A stretch of 64,000 nt of DNA from Boletus sp. NGJ (GCA_019096195.1 JAGTXK010000139.1:434001-498000), one strand, 5' to 3'; counted from the first letter of the stretch, positions 24,376 to 36,450 are shown. The notes: generated by a model not told the origin, from the sequence alone. A program made the numbers and translations.

Positions 24376-25815
24376 CTAAGCAAGCTCGTCAAGAGAGAAG
24401 AGCTGTACGGTATTCTTGTACACCGTTTCTGTTACCCTCTCGAATGGTACGGTGTCGTTCAACCTATACACTACCCATGCTACCCCTCCGATTAATGATG
24501 GCTCGTTCCGGCCCTTGACCGCTTTGCCGGGGACAAACGACTCTGGCCGAACCGCCGCAGGAAAATAACGAGAGCGCAGCGAAGCTGCCAAGGCATCCAG
24601 AAGTCCTTTTGAAGCATGTGTACTTGTCATGGAGCACCATGGCGCGTCTACAACAGTCAGTCTCAGCGCTATCTAACAGCACTCCTTGCCTTACCAGTTT
24701 CGAGCAAGAGTCTATCTAAGCGAATGGTCTTCAATGTTTCGAGATTTTGTTCAGTCTTCATGGAACACCCATTTATTCCGATGTAAAATCCCATGGCAAT
24801 CTTTCATACCCTTTGTGACTGTCAAATTCATTGATGCGCGAAGGGTACTCACAAGCTCTGCAGCCTCGTCGCTGCTGCCAGTGAAGCTGTGCACAACACC
24901 GCCTCTCGCACCAACTCCTTCTCCTCCATCCTCACCGAACCCCTCTTCTTTGAGGATCTTGACCAGGTCAACGTGAGCAGCCCGAGAGTGGAGAAACAAG
25001 GGAAGGTGGTATTTCTTGGCTAGTACGAGTTGTGCGCCTGCCGTACGTGTAAGGTATATACCTTGGATGATCCTTCATATCGGCGCTTTACACTCACGAA
25101 AATGCCTTTGCTGCTCTTCTTTGGATGCAAAATGGGTTCGATCATAATCTGCAAGAAGTGGATCACTCCTGTACGTCTCCGGGAGAATATAGAATGGCCA
25201 CCTAAACCACATTCCCCAATCGCAACTACTCTCCCACTTGGTCGCAGATTGTCGCCAACGAACTTGTCCAATGCAAGCAGATAAGCATCCGGGCCTCCAG
25301 GATGCTGATCGAACTCCCTTGAACGTGTTGGGTGACATCCTACGGTTGCATAGAGCCCTGTTCGCGAGTGGGGCACGACGCCAAACAAAGGAGACAGACT
25401 GGGCACCAACCTTTTTGGTGGGCAAGGTTCAATGCAAGCTCGGATTCATGCAAGCTGCTCCCTGTGATGATCATCGACTTGACGCCAGCAAGGCGCGATC
25501 GCTCTAGCATCACGTCAAGATCATCTTTAGATGAGTCAGTCTTAGTATTATTACTGTCCTGAGATGACCCATTGGATCCAATAGACATACCCTCATGTTT
25601 TCTCTTGCCACGATAGATGCCTCGAAAGACGGGATCGGTAAGATTTACTGGCAGTAAAGGTTGTTAGGTGCTCAAATTCGTTGATACTGTACTGTACCTC
25701 CAACGTCTACGACGAATTCGGGTTCGTGAGTGGCGACCGGCTGGGCGATGATCTTGTGACACAGACCTATGAAGTTAATCTTGAGTTCATCAAATGTTGA
25801 TTCGGTGGTGGACAT
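24376..25815 (-). CDS. TatD-family deoxyribonuclease
   Basis: A metal-dependent 3'-5' DNase of the TatD/TATDN1 family (amidohydrolase fold), tied in yeast and animals to DNA degradation in apoptosis and repair. Motifs in order: [15 protein letters not shown], which replaces the HxH of bacterial forms as in other eukaryotic members; [48 protein letters not shown]; and RLLLETDAPWC near the end. These supply the usual Asp, Glu, two His and Asp ligands. It runs [15 protein letters not shown] to FSLDELA. A polar insertion with several Ser, Asn and Asp residues (about 25530-25590) follows the first motif and is probably a surface loop. Introns split it five or so times. It is divergent from the heparinase-like gene. 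Confidence 0.92.
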
Positions 25816-25943
25816 TTAAGCAAGGAAGCTGAAGTGTTTATGAGACCCGGAAGCCCTGCACGCAAAGTAAGTATCAACTTGGGGCGAGATTGTTCTTGAT
25901 CAATTGATCACTTGCCTGAGACAAGTTTTGCATCTTATTTTGG

Positions 25944-25949
25944 CACGTG
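25944..25949. promoter_or_regulatory. CACGTG motif, TatD/heparinase-like divergent promoter
   Basis: E-box core about 130 bp upstream of the TatD start and 150 bp upstream of the heparinase-like start. A long CT-rich tract (25985-26075), common in fungal 5' leaders, lies between it and the plus-strand start. Confidence 0.4.
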
Positions 25950-26096
25950 TGAACCTGGTTGCCAGCCAATTTAACGCGAGGCCCCCCAGCTCGTCCCTCC
26001 TTCATCTCGACCCTCGCCGTCTCCTCTCGGTCTTTTCTCCCATCCTCGTCTCTCGTTTACTTCTCTTCAGGCTGCATCACCGGCCCATCATCCAGG

Positions 26097-28581
26097 ATGG
26101 CTGCCAATTACTCCTCAGTCAACAGGACCACCCCGTTCGGTTCTGGCGACCCATACTACAACGCATCCACCGGTTATATCACTCCGTCACAACCGCCGAA
26201 GAAAAAGGTCAGCAACTGGATCAAGTTCGGTGTACCCATTGCTATCCTTGTAATTGTGGGGGCCGTACTTGGTGGCGTTCTTGGCTCGCGCGCCAGCAAA
26301 AACTCTTCTGCCAGCAGCGCTGCCACCTCCGCCATCCAGGCCAAGAATGCTATCGGCATATATCCAACCGGCACTGATAGCCTCTACATGCTCCCGCTCT
26401 ACCCCGCTACCGTTCGTATCCCTCAATGTTTTTGCCCGTTAGTATAACCTTTAACGACTGTTCCAAATAGACCAATACCGCAGCCTTCACCACGCCTACA
26501 TTCATCTCCACTTCGGATGCTAACATTGCCTGGCCGCAAGATTCCTTCCAACCTTCCAACCCTAGCCCGACTCAAGTACGCTCCGATCGCCCTCGTCTTA
26601 TCGCACCTTCCTACAAGTGGCAGGCTCTCCCTAATTTAATCAAACATGATCCATACCTTTCTTCCTGGAATACAAGCATCTTCTCAAATGCTTCGCAATA
26701 TATGAATCTGCCTCCCGTTCCGTATGTCATGGACAGTGGCAATGGTATCTTGGACCCCGCTCGACAGGTCAAGCAACGCGTCAAGGTGTTCTCATACGTC
26801 TATAGGATGACCAATGATACAAAATGGCTTGACAGGGTTTGGACCGAGCTCCAGGTTTGCCTCTCGTTCGATGTCTGATTTTCATCATCTCACGCATACC
26901 CCCAGAACGCCGCTGGAAACGTGACAAATGGTTGGGGACCTAATAATAGCTCCAGATGGAACCCTGTCCATTTCCTTGACACCGCAGAATTAACAGCGGC
27001 GTACGCTATCGCCTACGACTGGTTATATGATCAGTGGACTTCGGACCAGCTCGAAAGCATCCGCTTCACTATGATCGAATACGGCCTCAACAATGGTGTT
27101 ATTGCGTACGACTCTGCAAACGACCCATTATACTATGGCTGGTGGACAAACAACACAGAGGGTAACTGGAACTGTGTTTGCAACAACGGCCTTACCATGG
27201 GCTCGCTAGCCATCCTCGGAGATGACAACACTGGGATTGCCCAACAGCTTCTCAGTAAGACAGTTACAAGTGCCCTCCAGAATTGCGCCCTCGCATTTAG
27301 CAGTGATGGTACTTGGACAGAAACAAACGATTATTGGTACTTCGGTTCGACAGGACACGCTGAATTGGCGTCCTCGCTCCAATCTGCCACTGGTTCCACA
27401 TACAACCTTCTTGACGTGAACCCTGGCATAAAGCTCTCGGGGCTTTTCCACATGTACGCCACCGGCCCTGGTTCTTTGTTTAACTACGGCGACACTGGCC
27501 CAAACAAGTACACAGCAACCGCTAACTCGATGCTCTTCTATGGTGACAGATTCAACATGCCTCAATATCAGCTCTTCCAGCGCGACCAGGCGGATGCTCC
27601 AGATCCGTGGAGCATGTTCTGGTATGACCCGACGGTTTTGGGAGCATTTTGGGATGGTCTCGCTCTCGATCGTTTCTTCGACAATAGTACCGATCAGTGG
27701 GCTTCAATGCGGTCCTCCTGGACGGACGAGAATGCATTGTTTGTCGCGATGAAGGCTGGGACGCTTCAGGGCCATCAGACTCATAACGACCTAGATTGTG
27801 GTGATTTCGTGGTCGATGCCTTGGGAAACCGCTTTTTTGGAGAACTCGGCGATGGCAATTATGTTGCTGAGGGCTACTTCAGTAATGACACGCAGGGTAG
27901 TGAGAGGTGGCTATATTATCGCAAGCGGACGGAAGGCCAGAACACGATCCTTGTTGACGCGGCCAACCAAAACGTGTTGGCTGCGCCGACTGTGAACTTT
28001 GATTCTTCAGGGACTGCTCAGGGCTCCAGCACTGTCTTCCAGGCACCTAGCGGTTCGACGGCGTACTTCATCGCCGACTTGGCCAGTGCATATTTTAATG
28101 TGTACGTCCATTGTCACCGCTATTGATGCAGGGGTCATAACATGTATACAGGACGTCATTTTCACGCGGGGTTCGTCTGATAAACCAACGCCAGCAAGTG
28201 CTCGTGCAGGACGAGATCACCGCATCGGCAGCTGTCATGTGGCGAGCGCACACCAATGCTACTGTTGCATTTGCCAACAACAACCAAACTGCCACATTGA
28301 CCATTGGATCGAGCACCATGGAGGTTCAGCTTTTGAATCCTCCCGCAGGGGCTCAGTTCTCCACTATGCCAGCCGAGCGTTTGTCCACCGACCCCCCCAC
28401 CCCGGTTGGTTGGCCTGATCAGCCCAACACGGGTGTGACGGTGCTCACGATCAGCTTGCCCAGTGGTCAATATACACTGGAGGTTTTGATGACTCCCCAA
28501 TGGCCGGGTGTGCAAAGCTCGTCATACGTGCAGCCAAGTAGTGTTCCCCTCAGCCAGTGGTCACTTACGAGCCACCCCTAG
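26097..28581 (+). CDS. Membrane-anchored heparinase II/III-like protein
   Basis: A large protein of about 770 residues resembling alginate/heparin lyase superfamily proteins (alpha/alpha toroid plus beta-sandwich). It starts MAANYSSVNRTTPFGSG and has one transmembrane segment at about residues 42-60 (FGVPIAILVIVGAVLGGVLG) after a KKK patch, so it looks like a type II surface or Golgi protein. The toroid region begins RPRLIAPSYKWQALPNL and continues with FLDTAELTAAYAIAYDWLYDQW, NNWN-type NTEGNWNCVCN, and then the heparinase II/III signature HQTHNDLDCGDFVVDALGNRFF. The C-terminal domain is Thr/Asn-rich and beta-like. Many N-glycosylation sites (N-x-S/T) are present. Introns are at about 26416-26470, 26855-26906 and 28100-28152. 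Homologues are widespread in Agaricomycetes; the substrate is unknown and lyase activity is inferred. Confidence 0.82.
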
Positions 28582-28930
28582 TGTAGTTGTTCGTTTCTAA
28601 CTTTTATTTTGGATATGTCGATTGCCATGTCAATAACCAGATATTTGGACCATTTCTTGCAGAGACGTTGGTAGGCTAGGCGATGAATTGTAACTTTGGA
28701 TATGGATTTATAGTAAGAGATTTGTGTGATGGACGGATTAGGAAACTATCGTCTTGCGGTTCCCTAGGCAGCTGGCGGTTGGCACCAACAAGTCTCAGAG
28801 TCGAGTCGTCCCCGTCCCCAGTCGCTCCTTCACCTTGACCACGCTCCTTTCTCCGGTCTCCCTCCCCCTTCTCCCTGGTTCACGGAATACGCCTTCTATC
28901 GTATCAACAATCACTCCAAAAGCCCTTCAG
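28582..28930. other. Intergenic, 349 bp
   Basis: Holds the 3' region of the heparinase-like gene and the promoter and leader of the following gene on the same strand. The last 130 bp is CT-rich. An upstream in-frame extension of the next gene starts at 28754 without a signal peptide and is unlikely to be used. Confidence 0.55.
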
Positions 28931-30019
28931 ATGGCGAAGTTCAAGTTTACGCTCCTTCTCTATGTTTCCCTTGTTTTGGCCGTCGCTTCCTCCTCCAACG
29001 CCAACTCCTTTGGCTCCCATCGTCGTGACCACGCTGACCTCGGTCGTCTGCTGAAGAAACGCACACCCGTCGGTATCCTGGAAAGTCAGCCCTCGGCGTC
29101 AGGCCAGCAGACACCCTCAACTTCGTCCGCTGCTCAGACCACTCAAACTGCCTCGGTCGTAGCCCAAACCACACCCGCAGATTCGGTATCGGTCCAGTCG
29201 ACCTCTGAGGTTGCGTCTGCTTCTACGTCAGCGGTGAGCTCCACTCTTAAGGCCTATGACATCCAGGTTACTCAAGAGATGATTTCGTAGAGCCCTTCCA
29301 CAACTAGTGGAGGTAGTTTGTTGGGTTCTGTGGTGGTCGGGCTTTCGTCTACTGGGTCGGGCTCCACTTCATCCGTCGTGCCCACCACCGTGTCCTCCAT
29401 CTTGAGCTATTCGTCCAGCACTCCTCAGGTATCAGCCCAAGCTAGCAAAACGCTCGCGTCGACTCCAACTCAGTCCGTACTGTACTTGACTGCCAGCAAT
29501 ACGCCAACAGCCACACAAACTAGCTCGACCTCGACCTCCTCAGGCTTGTCACATACGGCGGTGACGGTTCTTATCGTCATTGCTGCGTCTGTCGTGGCCG
29601 CGATAATTGTGTGGACCATCATTCGCAAGTGGAAGTTCAGACCCTCCTCTGATTTCGAGGGCCGTATGCAGCCCATCGACTGGCAGCCTGGCGGAAGTGA
29701 CGAAGACACTGGCTTCCCCGGCCAGCATCGCCCATTATCTCATGCGTCTTCGTTCCACTCGGGCTCCAATCAAGGTCTCGCCGACGATCAAATGCGAGGG
29801 CCTGCTTGCGGGTACGGTGCCCCAGCGCTCAACCCTATCCCCGACCATGACTTCACCGCCGGCCCAGCACACCCAGTCGGTGGGTATGCGGACCTCACTC
29901 GTGGCCCCAGTCCGCAACCGATGATGCAAGAGCCTCTCGGACGGGCACCCAGCATCAATAGGCCCATTCAGTATGATCAATACGGTCTTCCCCTTCACCA
30001 CGGGTACAGCGGATATTAA
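28931..30019 (+). CDS. Ser/Thr-rich single-pass membrane protein (Mid2-like architecture)
   Basis: A protein of about 340 residues with a cleavable signal peptide (MAKFKFTLLLYVSLVLAVASS), a Ser/Thr/Ala-rich extracellular stalk of about 180 residues fit for O-mannosylation, one transmembrane helix (TAVTVLIVIAASVVAAIIVW) with a basic IRKWKF stop-transfer, and a Pro/Gly-rich cytosolic tail ending HHGYSGY. The two reading frames are joined by a 57-nt intron (29234-29290, gtgagc...cgtag); unspliced, translation stops at 29290. The layout is that of fungal wall-stress sensors such as Mid2/Wsc or of basidiomycete mucin-like proteins, but no WSC or other named domain is present, so a sensor role is only a guess. 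Confidence 0.75.
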
Positions 30020-30376
30020 TCTCAGGCAGAGATCGCGTGCACAAGGGTTGTTGTTGGTTTCCTTACTTGGTTGAGTCGGTGATGTCGACGGCCTTGTTCA
30101 CATTGGTTACATGTCAATTTCATTTGCTTGCTGGACGATGCAATTCAATTATATTCTCTTTTTTTTCAAATTTTTTTTTCATCTGATATCTTGGCCAACG
30201 CATCGTCAAATTTCATGCGTTCATACCCGTATCATGCTTTCCCCTTGTTTCCACATAATTCCCCATGCATGTAAATATTGTTAAGTTGCTTTATCGGCAT
30301 TCGGTCAAAACATTTGTGTAGTGCCATTCACTGTCTGTGGTGCGAGTGACACTGCCGCATGGGTGTGTATCGATCA
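30020..30376. other. Intergenic between convergent genes, 357 bp
   Basis: Contains the 3' ends of the Ser/Thr-rich membrane protein gene and the Ima1 gene. There are two near-adjacent T runs (about 30159-30179) of a kind common near fungal transcript ends. No coding exon is visible. Confidence 0.55.
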
Positions 30377-32215
30377 TTATATCCATCCCTTCATCCACTT
30401 GTGATAAATAACAGTACTCAGAGGTATGAGGATTATAGTGGTCGTAGTTATCCACCATCCATTCACTTTCGCGTTCCAGACGCCCCTTTGTGTAGGAGTG
30501 GTTGACTTGGTGGAATGTGTGTCCCCGTCATCTAGTTTAGTGTTCGCGAACAGGTTCTCGAGGCCAGTAGGACGTTCAGGAGGGAAGAATCGCTGGGGGC
30601 GCAGCCAAGCTCCGTCGTCCTCTGTAGCTTTCTTGACCTTGACGAGAGACGGGTTGGTCGGAATCCAATCCATCGCGTCCTCGTCGGGACCTTGATCAAC
30701 TTTGATTGGAGACGCTTGGGAAGCGATCGGGGGAGGGATAGGAGACACTAATGAGGAGTGACCAAACATCGGGTTGGTAGAAATGAGCGGTTTAGAGGAA
30801 AGTGTGAGGGTGGTAAGAAGGTCTGGTTCGTTATTGACTGGTGCTGTGGGCATGGGAGAGGCACGTGCACTATATGCTGATGATTCAGGAGTATCACGCA
30901 CGGAGGAAGATCTCGTTGACGTCTCAATGAGGCGGATTGTTGGAGGCCGCTGTAGATGCAGGATGGTGAACGAAAATGAGAACACCTATGTCGGTTTGCG
31001 TCGGTAGCTCAAGAACCGGTGAAAGGGCAACATACCAATAATTCAACAACGAATGATGCTGAACAATACGTGCTTACACGATACGAGAATGGATAGGCAG
31101 CGATACACAGATAGTCCCAAGATGAAGATTGCCATGGTAGAAAGAGGAGAATGGATGTGGTGAATCTGGAGAGCCAGGAGAGTGCCTGAAGGATCTTGTA
31201 CAACGTGAGTTACTTGACTTGCATGAATTATAACACGGAACATACAACATAGGGAGTCTTGCCTTTAATGCGGACATCACGTCCCTGCACTCTTGCTTTC
31301 TTGAAGCGATAGTAGGTTGGGTCCCAGGCTGTATAAAAGAGAGAGAAAAGAGAGAAAGTAGGGAGTGCAGGAATGGCTCTAGCAAGCGAACGTGGAAAAT
31401 CGAAACCTCGGATCGCTGGGAGGCGAGATCAACGGAATTCAAGGTACAAAGCAATTGGACCTACCGGCTGCATGAGCAACCAGGACGCACAAGAGGGTGA
31501 TCCACCACAAAGCACCCTTTACTCGCCAGATAGCAAGTTGGAATCCCAACCTCTCACGGTCCTTTCCCGAGTCAGATACCAATCGCTGCCTTTCTTTTCC
31601 TTTGCTTTCTTTGAGCCAGGCTCCAAGGGCCTTCGTCCGAGCCATCTGGTTCTTCTGCTCTATCTCGTCTTCGACTGCGGGTAGGCAATTCAGGCAGACA
31701 GGAGGGTATCGCACGTGCAACGATTCACGATACGCAGGGAGTTGCTGTACGCGCTGAGCGTAATCGGGGTGCTGTGGAACAATAGTCCGAGTTGACGTCG
31801 TGGTATATGTGACTGCTGCAAAAGAACTTGCCTGTGGAGGTGGCAGATAATTTGAGAGGAGGTTGACGAAGAGCATTTGGTTTGTCTGACATGTGTGACA
31901 GAATGAACCTTTAGCGTATGCGGACGGGAGTCTGTCCTTGTTTGGGGATGCTGTAGAGGAGAATGAGTAGTAAGTACTATAGAGACGAAAGGTTGCAAGG
32001 GGAGACAGACCACGCTTCGCAAAGGAGCGCGCGTTCAAGTTTTCGTCGTGCATCGCTGGTTCATCAGACATGATTTCTCCATTGGCGTCATATCTGTTCC
32101 AGCAGCTACAATGGGGGCAGCGATAGGATCTGGAGTCGACTGGAGCAGGACTGACCGCCGACAGGCAGAAAAAGCATGTCAAGTTGCTGGTCCGACGAAG
32201 AAAGGGTGGCGCCAT
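30377..32215 (-). CDS. Ima1/NET5-like inner nuclear membrane protein
   Basis: Related to S. pombe Ima1 and mammalian Samp1/TMEM201, inner nuclear membrane proteins that link heterochromatin and the LINC complex to the envelope. The N-terminal Ima1 domain is clear: TCFFCLSAV, YRCPHCSCWNRYDANGEI, FCHTCQTNQMLFVNLLSNYLP, and VCLNCLPAVEDEI, i.e. four CxxC pairs that bind zinc. Hydrophobic segments follow (LWWITLLCVLVAHAA, then several in 31040-31250), then a polar Ser/Pro-rich tail and a final membrane segment WWITTTTIILIPLSTVIY. The frame upstream of ATG 32215 opens only at GTG, so the start is set there. Introns are frequent and 50-60 nt. Head-to-head with SNAP43 across 100 bp. Confidence 0.88.
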
Positions 32216-32315
32216 TGGGACTGCAGGCGGGTTGACCGCAGGAGTTGAACCCACTCCGATACCTGCTTACGCTTGTTTGTAAATAAGTTATCGGAAAGGA
32301 ATCAAATCCCAACCA

Positions 32316-33291
32316 ATGTCTCTCGCTCCATCGCCCTCGAGCAGTCGTGGAGAAGTCATACTACAGCCAGCCTATTTTACCTCCTCCGCCTTTGTTCATG
32401 CTGCTCGTGCAGACGTTGACCGCCTCATCCAGGAGTACGCACAACAGTACACTCGTTCTGCACACTCGCGGAGCCATCCCTTCACCCTCTTCAAGGAAAT
32501 CTGGCAACGGCAGGGCTGGGCATGGATACAGTTCAAGGTCTTTGATACCCGCTCTCGCGCAGCCTTTCTCAGAGTTGTGATGCGACTTTTCTCAGGTGAG
32601 TGTGTCCACCAGCTTGCTGTATCCCCCGTCACACGTCTTCCAGAACGCATCGGTGATGGGGTGACCCCCCTGAGTCGCGCTGCAGCCCTGTTTGGTCTGT
32701 ACACGATATTCCACACTCAGCCATCTACTTCGGCGCCGTCATTATATTCCGCTGCGCAAGTAGAGCTAACTTGTGGTGCGCATGCTTGCTCAGATTTCTC
32801 CCCCTCTGAGTGCCTGATGTGTCGCACAAGATGTGTATGAAAAGATATTGATGCTCCCCGATGCTCTAGATGGAGAGTTTTTGCTTCCTATTCGACCACA
32901 TGTTGTCTATGCACAGTCTAACCTGCTGCAGGCACAAGCAATCCAGATCCTCCCACACACAGAGATGTATCCGCAGAGTCCTCGAGCGCTCCCGCGCGAA
33001 GTTGTGGCGGAGGATGTGGAGGCCAGGCTGATGTGGACAGTAGAAGGGCATAAGAAAAAGGGACGCCCTTCCAAACGTGAAAGGACAAAGAAGGCGAGGG
33101 ATTCCGCTATGGCGCTGGAGGGATGGTGCGAGGGTGATGTCTTGGGTTCGCGACCGAGTGCGACACGCGAGCGCTACCTGATGGAGAGGTCGGCGCTCAT
33201 GGATGCGGTTGGACGGGACGAGCGGTGGGAGACAGCATGGACGAGGGCGAATGTGAGCGTGGTTGAGCGGATGGGAGAGTTGGTTAGCTAA
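32316..33291 (+). CDS. SNAPc subunit SNAP43-like protein
   Basis: Resembles SNAPC1/SNAP43, a subunit of the complex that recruits RNA polymerase II and III to snRNA promoters. The family region is FVHAARADVDRLIQEYAQQY, FTLFKEIWQRQGWAWIQF, RAAFLRVVMRLFS and SRAAALFGLYTIFHTQP, in the order seen in SNAP43. Two introns are needed: 32596-32643 (gtgagtg...ttccag) and 32776-32830 (gtgcgc...cacaag); the second joins VELTC/D to VYEKILMLPDAL. The C-terminal half carries KKKGRPSKRERTKK, an AT-hook-like and nuclear-localisation stretch. About 290 residues, shorter than the metazoan protein. Conservation is low in this family, so the name rests on pattern of hydrophobic and aromatic residues rather than strict identity. 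Confidence 0.75.
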
Positions 33292-33450
33292 CTAGTTAAA
33301 ATAAGAATTAATTTGTTTTTATTGATTGTTTCAAAGGCGGGGGGCCGGTTGTCGTCGTCGTCGATTGTACACTAAACGTCTCTTGTCCTCCCCCGCTGCT
33401 GTTGTGTCCACCCCCCGCTCGTTTATAACATCCTTCCTCTCTATTTCTCC

Positions 33451-36130
33451 ATGGATTTTCGAGCTCCTGATACCCACGCCCGTTTCTACGCCCAGGCTGC
33501 GTCGAACGCACCCTCTACTACAAGTCTCCTTCCTCCCTCGGCAAGGGGTCCTCAAGGCGTGCAGGCCGCGTTCGCAAGAGCACCTCCATCAATCCGAACC
33601 GTACCTAGTCAAAACTCCCTCGTCCGTCTTCCTCCCACTCACTCACTCTCCCACTCAACGTGATCCATTTTCCCAGAACGACTCCCCGTACTCCGGCGCA
33701 ACCGCAGGCCGGCCATCCCAAGTACAATCCATCTCCAACAAGGCAAGTACTCCCTTCCTGCTCCTTCTCATCCGCCAACCTATTCCTTCCAGTTCTCCCT
33801 CTCACCCGACCCCAAATCCTGGGGTGCTGATCTCTCTCCAAATCACCCTGAGCCTGATGATTTTCTCCACAATCCTGATCCACGGCGTGATAGAAAGAGT
33901 GACCACGGCGGCAGCGTGCTCACTTACAGAGGCCTAATGAACCTTGGCTGCCTGGTTTTTCTCGCCGTCGGCCTCGTCGCCTTGTTGTATGCCCCTTTCT
34001 TCCAACTCACTATAACCTTATCTTGACATGTTCTTCAGTGCCGGATACCCCATGATATCCTATTTCACCACACACTCCCTCTCCAATGCAGGCGGTTTTA
34101 ATCTAGGTGGCATCAATGCCAGCGGCCAGGCAAGAAGCAATATACCTTACTATGTCACTCGTCACATGACTCATATTCTTTCGTATAGATCCCTACCATG
34201 CCAAATAACTTTGGTCTGATCGACGTCGACACCCCATCATCGGCGTTCACAGTAAAATCGTTCGCCGATGGTTCCGACTGGCAACTAGTTTTTAGTGACG
34301 AATTCAATACTGATAACCGCACCTTTTGGCCTGGTGATGACCCATACTGGGAGGCAGCTGATCTCCATTACTGGCAGGTAACGTTTGCCCTCTTTCTCCT
34401 CTAGCATTGTTCTTGACATGCAAACTAGACCAACGACCTGGAGTGGTACTGGCCTGATCAGATAACAACCAAAAACGGTGCACTTGAAATTACGCTCGCA
34501 CAACGGAGCATGAACAACCTGGACTACGTTAGTGGAATGCTCTCTACTTGGAACAAGTTTTGTTTCACCGGCGGCATGGTACTAGTATCCGTCATTTTAC
34601 CGGGTGCCAATGACGTAGTTGGTACGCACAGAGATTACCGCCCACATATTACCACGCACTGCTGACCCCACCGTCTTCCAGGACTCTGGCCTGCAGGTTT
34701 GAACTTGCAAATTCCTCTTTGTCGTCGATGCACTAATTCTTCTCTTCAGTATGGACGATGGGCAATTTAGGTGAGTATATACACTAGATCAATTGCTCAT
34801 CAACTTAAACACCATTGCTAGGTCGCGTGGGCTATGGTGCTTCTTTAGAGGGCATGGTACGGATTTTTCCCCTAGTATGAGCATAATATATCCTTATCCT
34901 CGTCCAGTGGCCCTATTCTTATGATAGTTGTGACGTCGGTACCGTAGCGAACCAAACGTACAAGGGCCAACCCGCGGCGGCTCTAGTCAACGGCGACACA
35001 GGCAACGGAGGCGTCTTGTCTTATCTTCCTGGTCAACGTTTATCGAGATGTACCTGTCCAGGTGAATCCCATCCTGGACCCGTCCACTCTGATGGAACGT
35101 ATGTCGGCCGTTCGTCACCAGAGATCGATATTTTTGAATCCCAAGTGTGTCATAGCTTCCACAAACCACATGCTCTTGCTCATCATTATAGATCGCGGGT
35201 ACTCCACTTCAGGGTGAAGTCTCTCAATCTGCTCAGTGGGCTGTAAGTAGACTGCTTGATAAACTACATACTCTAACTAGTATTCACTTAGCCCATGAAT
35301 GCTGCCTATAAATGGAATAATGTCACAAGCAACTTCAACATCCCGAACCCGTCTATCACCCAGATGAACTCATACACGGGTGGTGTTTTCCAGCAAGCCA
35401 CCTCAGGAGTGACAACCACAAGTAAGAGCGCCACCCTGCGTTAGACTCGCGCTGCGCTGAATTGTTACAGATCAGTCCTGCTACGAGTTGACATCAGGAG
35501 ACTTCGCGACATATGGATACGAGTATCAGCCAGGTGCTTACTATTTCCTTCGTGCCATGCCCTATTAACGTCGAATGATGTCTTAGGTTACGCCTCTAAT
35601 GGTGGTGTAAGTGCATCGTGAATCCTTGAGGCTTCTGATCTCACTGGAAAATATCAGTACATATCCTGGATTACAAATGATGAAGTTGCTTGGACGTTGG
35701 ATGCAAGCGGGATGACAGCCGATTCGTTGACTGAGATCTCGGACAGACCGATTTCGCAGGAACCCATGGTACACTATCACGCCATTTATGACTACACGCC
35801 ACCTAAAAGCTATCCCACAGTATTTGATTGCCAATCTGGGGATGTCTACAAATTTTGCACCCCCCAATTTCGCGCAGCTCACCTTTCCAGCGACCATGAA
35901 GATAGACTGGATTCGTGTTTACCAACCAAAGAATGCGATCAACATTGGCTGTGATCCAAAGGACTTCCCTACTGCTGCTTACATTAACGAGTAAGTGTAC
36001 GCTGGCAGCCTGTTGCACGTTCTCACAAATTTGAAGGTACCTCGAGGCGTACAACAACCCGAACCTAACAACATGGACAGGTAACTACGGACAAACGTTT
36101 CCGAAAAACAAATACCTAGGTCAGTGCTGA
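33451..36130 (+). CDS. Beta-1,6-glucan synthesis protein, GH16 (SKN1/KRE6 family)
   Basis: Type II membrane protein of the KRE6/SKN1 family (GH16 fold), needed for beta-1,6-glucan in the cell wall, located in Golgi/ER or plasma membrane. The cytosolic N-terminus MDFRAPDTHARF leads to SNK/FSLSPDPKSWG and EPDDFLHNPDP, then a signal anchor (LNLGCLVFLAVGLVALL). The lumenal domain has the SKN1 pattern: GGFNLGGINASGQ/IPTMP, DWQLVFSDEFN, PGDDPYWEA, WPDQITTKNG, GLWPAVWTMGNLGRVGYG, and the catalytic SPEIDIFESQ (ExDxxE). It ends YGQTFPKNKYLGQC with TGA 36128-36130. About 12 introns, two of them GC-AG (33743 and 34130), and internal exons as short as 15 and 21 nt. Confidence 0.93.
33743..33792 (+). other. 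GC-AG intron, SKN1/KRE6-like gene
   Basis: AAG/gcaagt ... ttccag/TTC. The donor matches the consensus of GC introns (AG/GCAAGT). Its removal joins SISNK to FSLSPDP, a junction conserved in the family, and no GT donor in reach keeps the frame. Confidence 0.75.
34130..34188 (+). other. Second GC-AG intron, same gene
   Basis: CAG/gcaaga ... gtatag/ATC. Removal joins GGINASGQ to IPTMPNN. The nearest GT donor, within CTAG/gtggc, would shift the frame. Confidence 0.7.
34682..34696 (+). other. 15-nt microexon, SKN1/KRE6-like gene
   Basis: Between an intron ending cttccag and one starting gtttga. It encodes part of the conserved GLWPA in GH16. The next exon (34750-34770) is only 21 nt, encoding WTMGN and flanks. 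Confidence 0.7.
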
Positions 36131-36450
36131 AAGGAGCTGGTAAATATCGTCCAATGTGTTCGTTGGACATATTGTAGGACCACACGCTTGTGTTTGCAGG
36201 ATTTTGGCTCGTCATCTTCAGTCGTTCTTTACTGTATACGCTTTCCGCAGTTCGTCGAATCTCGTGGAACTTGCAACAGGCAACAATAATTGTTTGTTGG
36301 GCTTTTATGAACAGTTGTCGCATTTGGTACTCATGACGGGGCTCTGTTCAACGTTACACTTCGCTACATTAGCAATGAACGTACAACATTCCCGATAGAT
36401 ATTGCTACTTCATACCAAGAGGGTTCCAGAAGAGATGCTAGATGGGTTGA
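36131..36450. other. Intergenic between convergent genes, 320 bp
   Basis: Separates the 3' ends of the SKN1-like and UBE2O-like genes. No exon or motif is supported. Confidence 0.55.

Noticed and set aside
30150-30180. T-rich run as a possible Pol III terminator or retroelement tail
   Set aside because: No A/B boxes, tRNA fold or target-site duplication around it; ordinary 3' flanking sequence.
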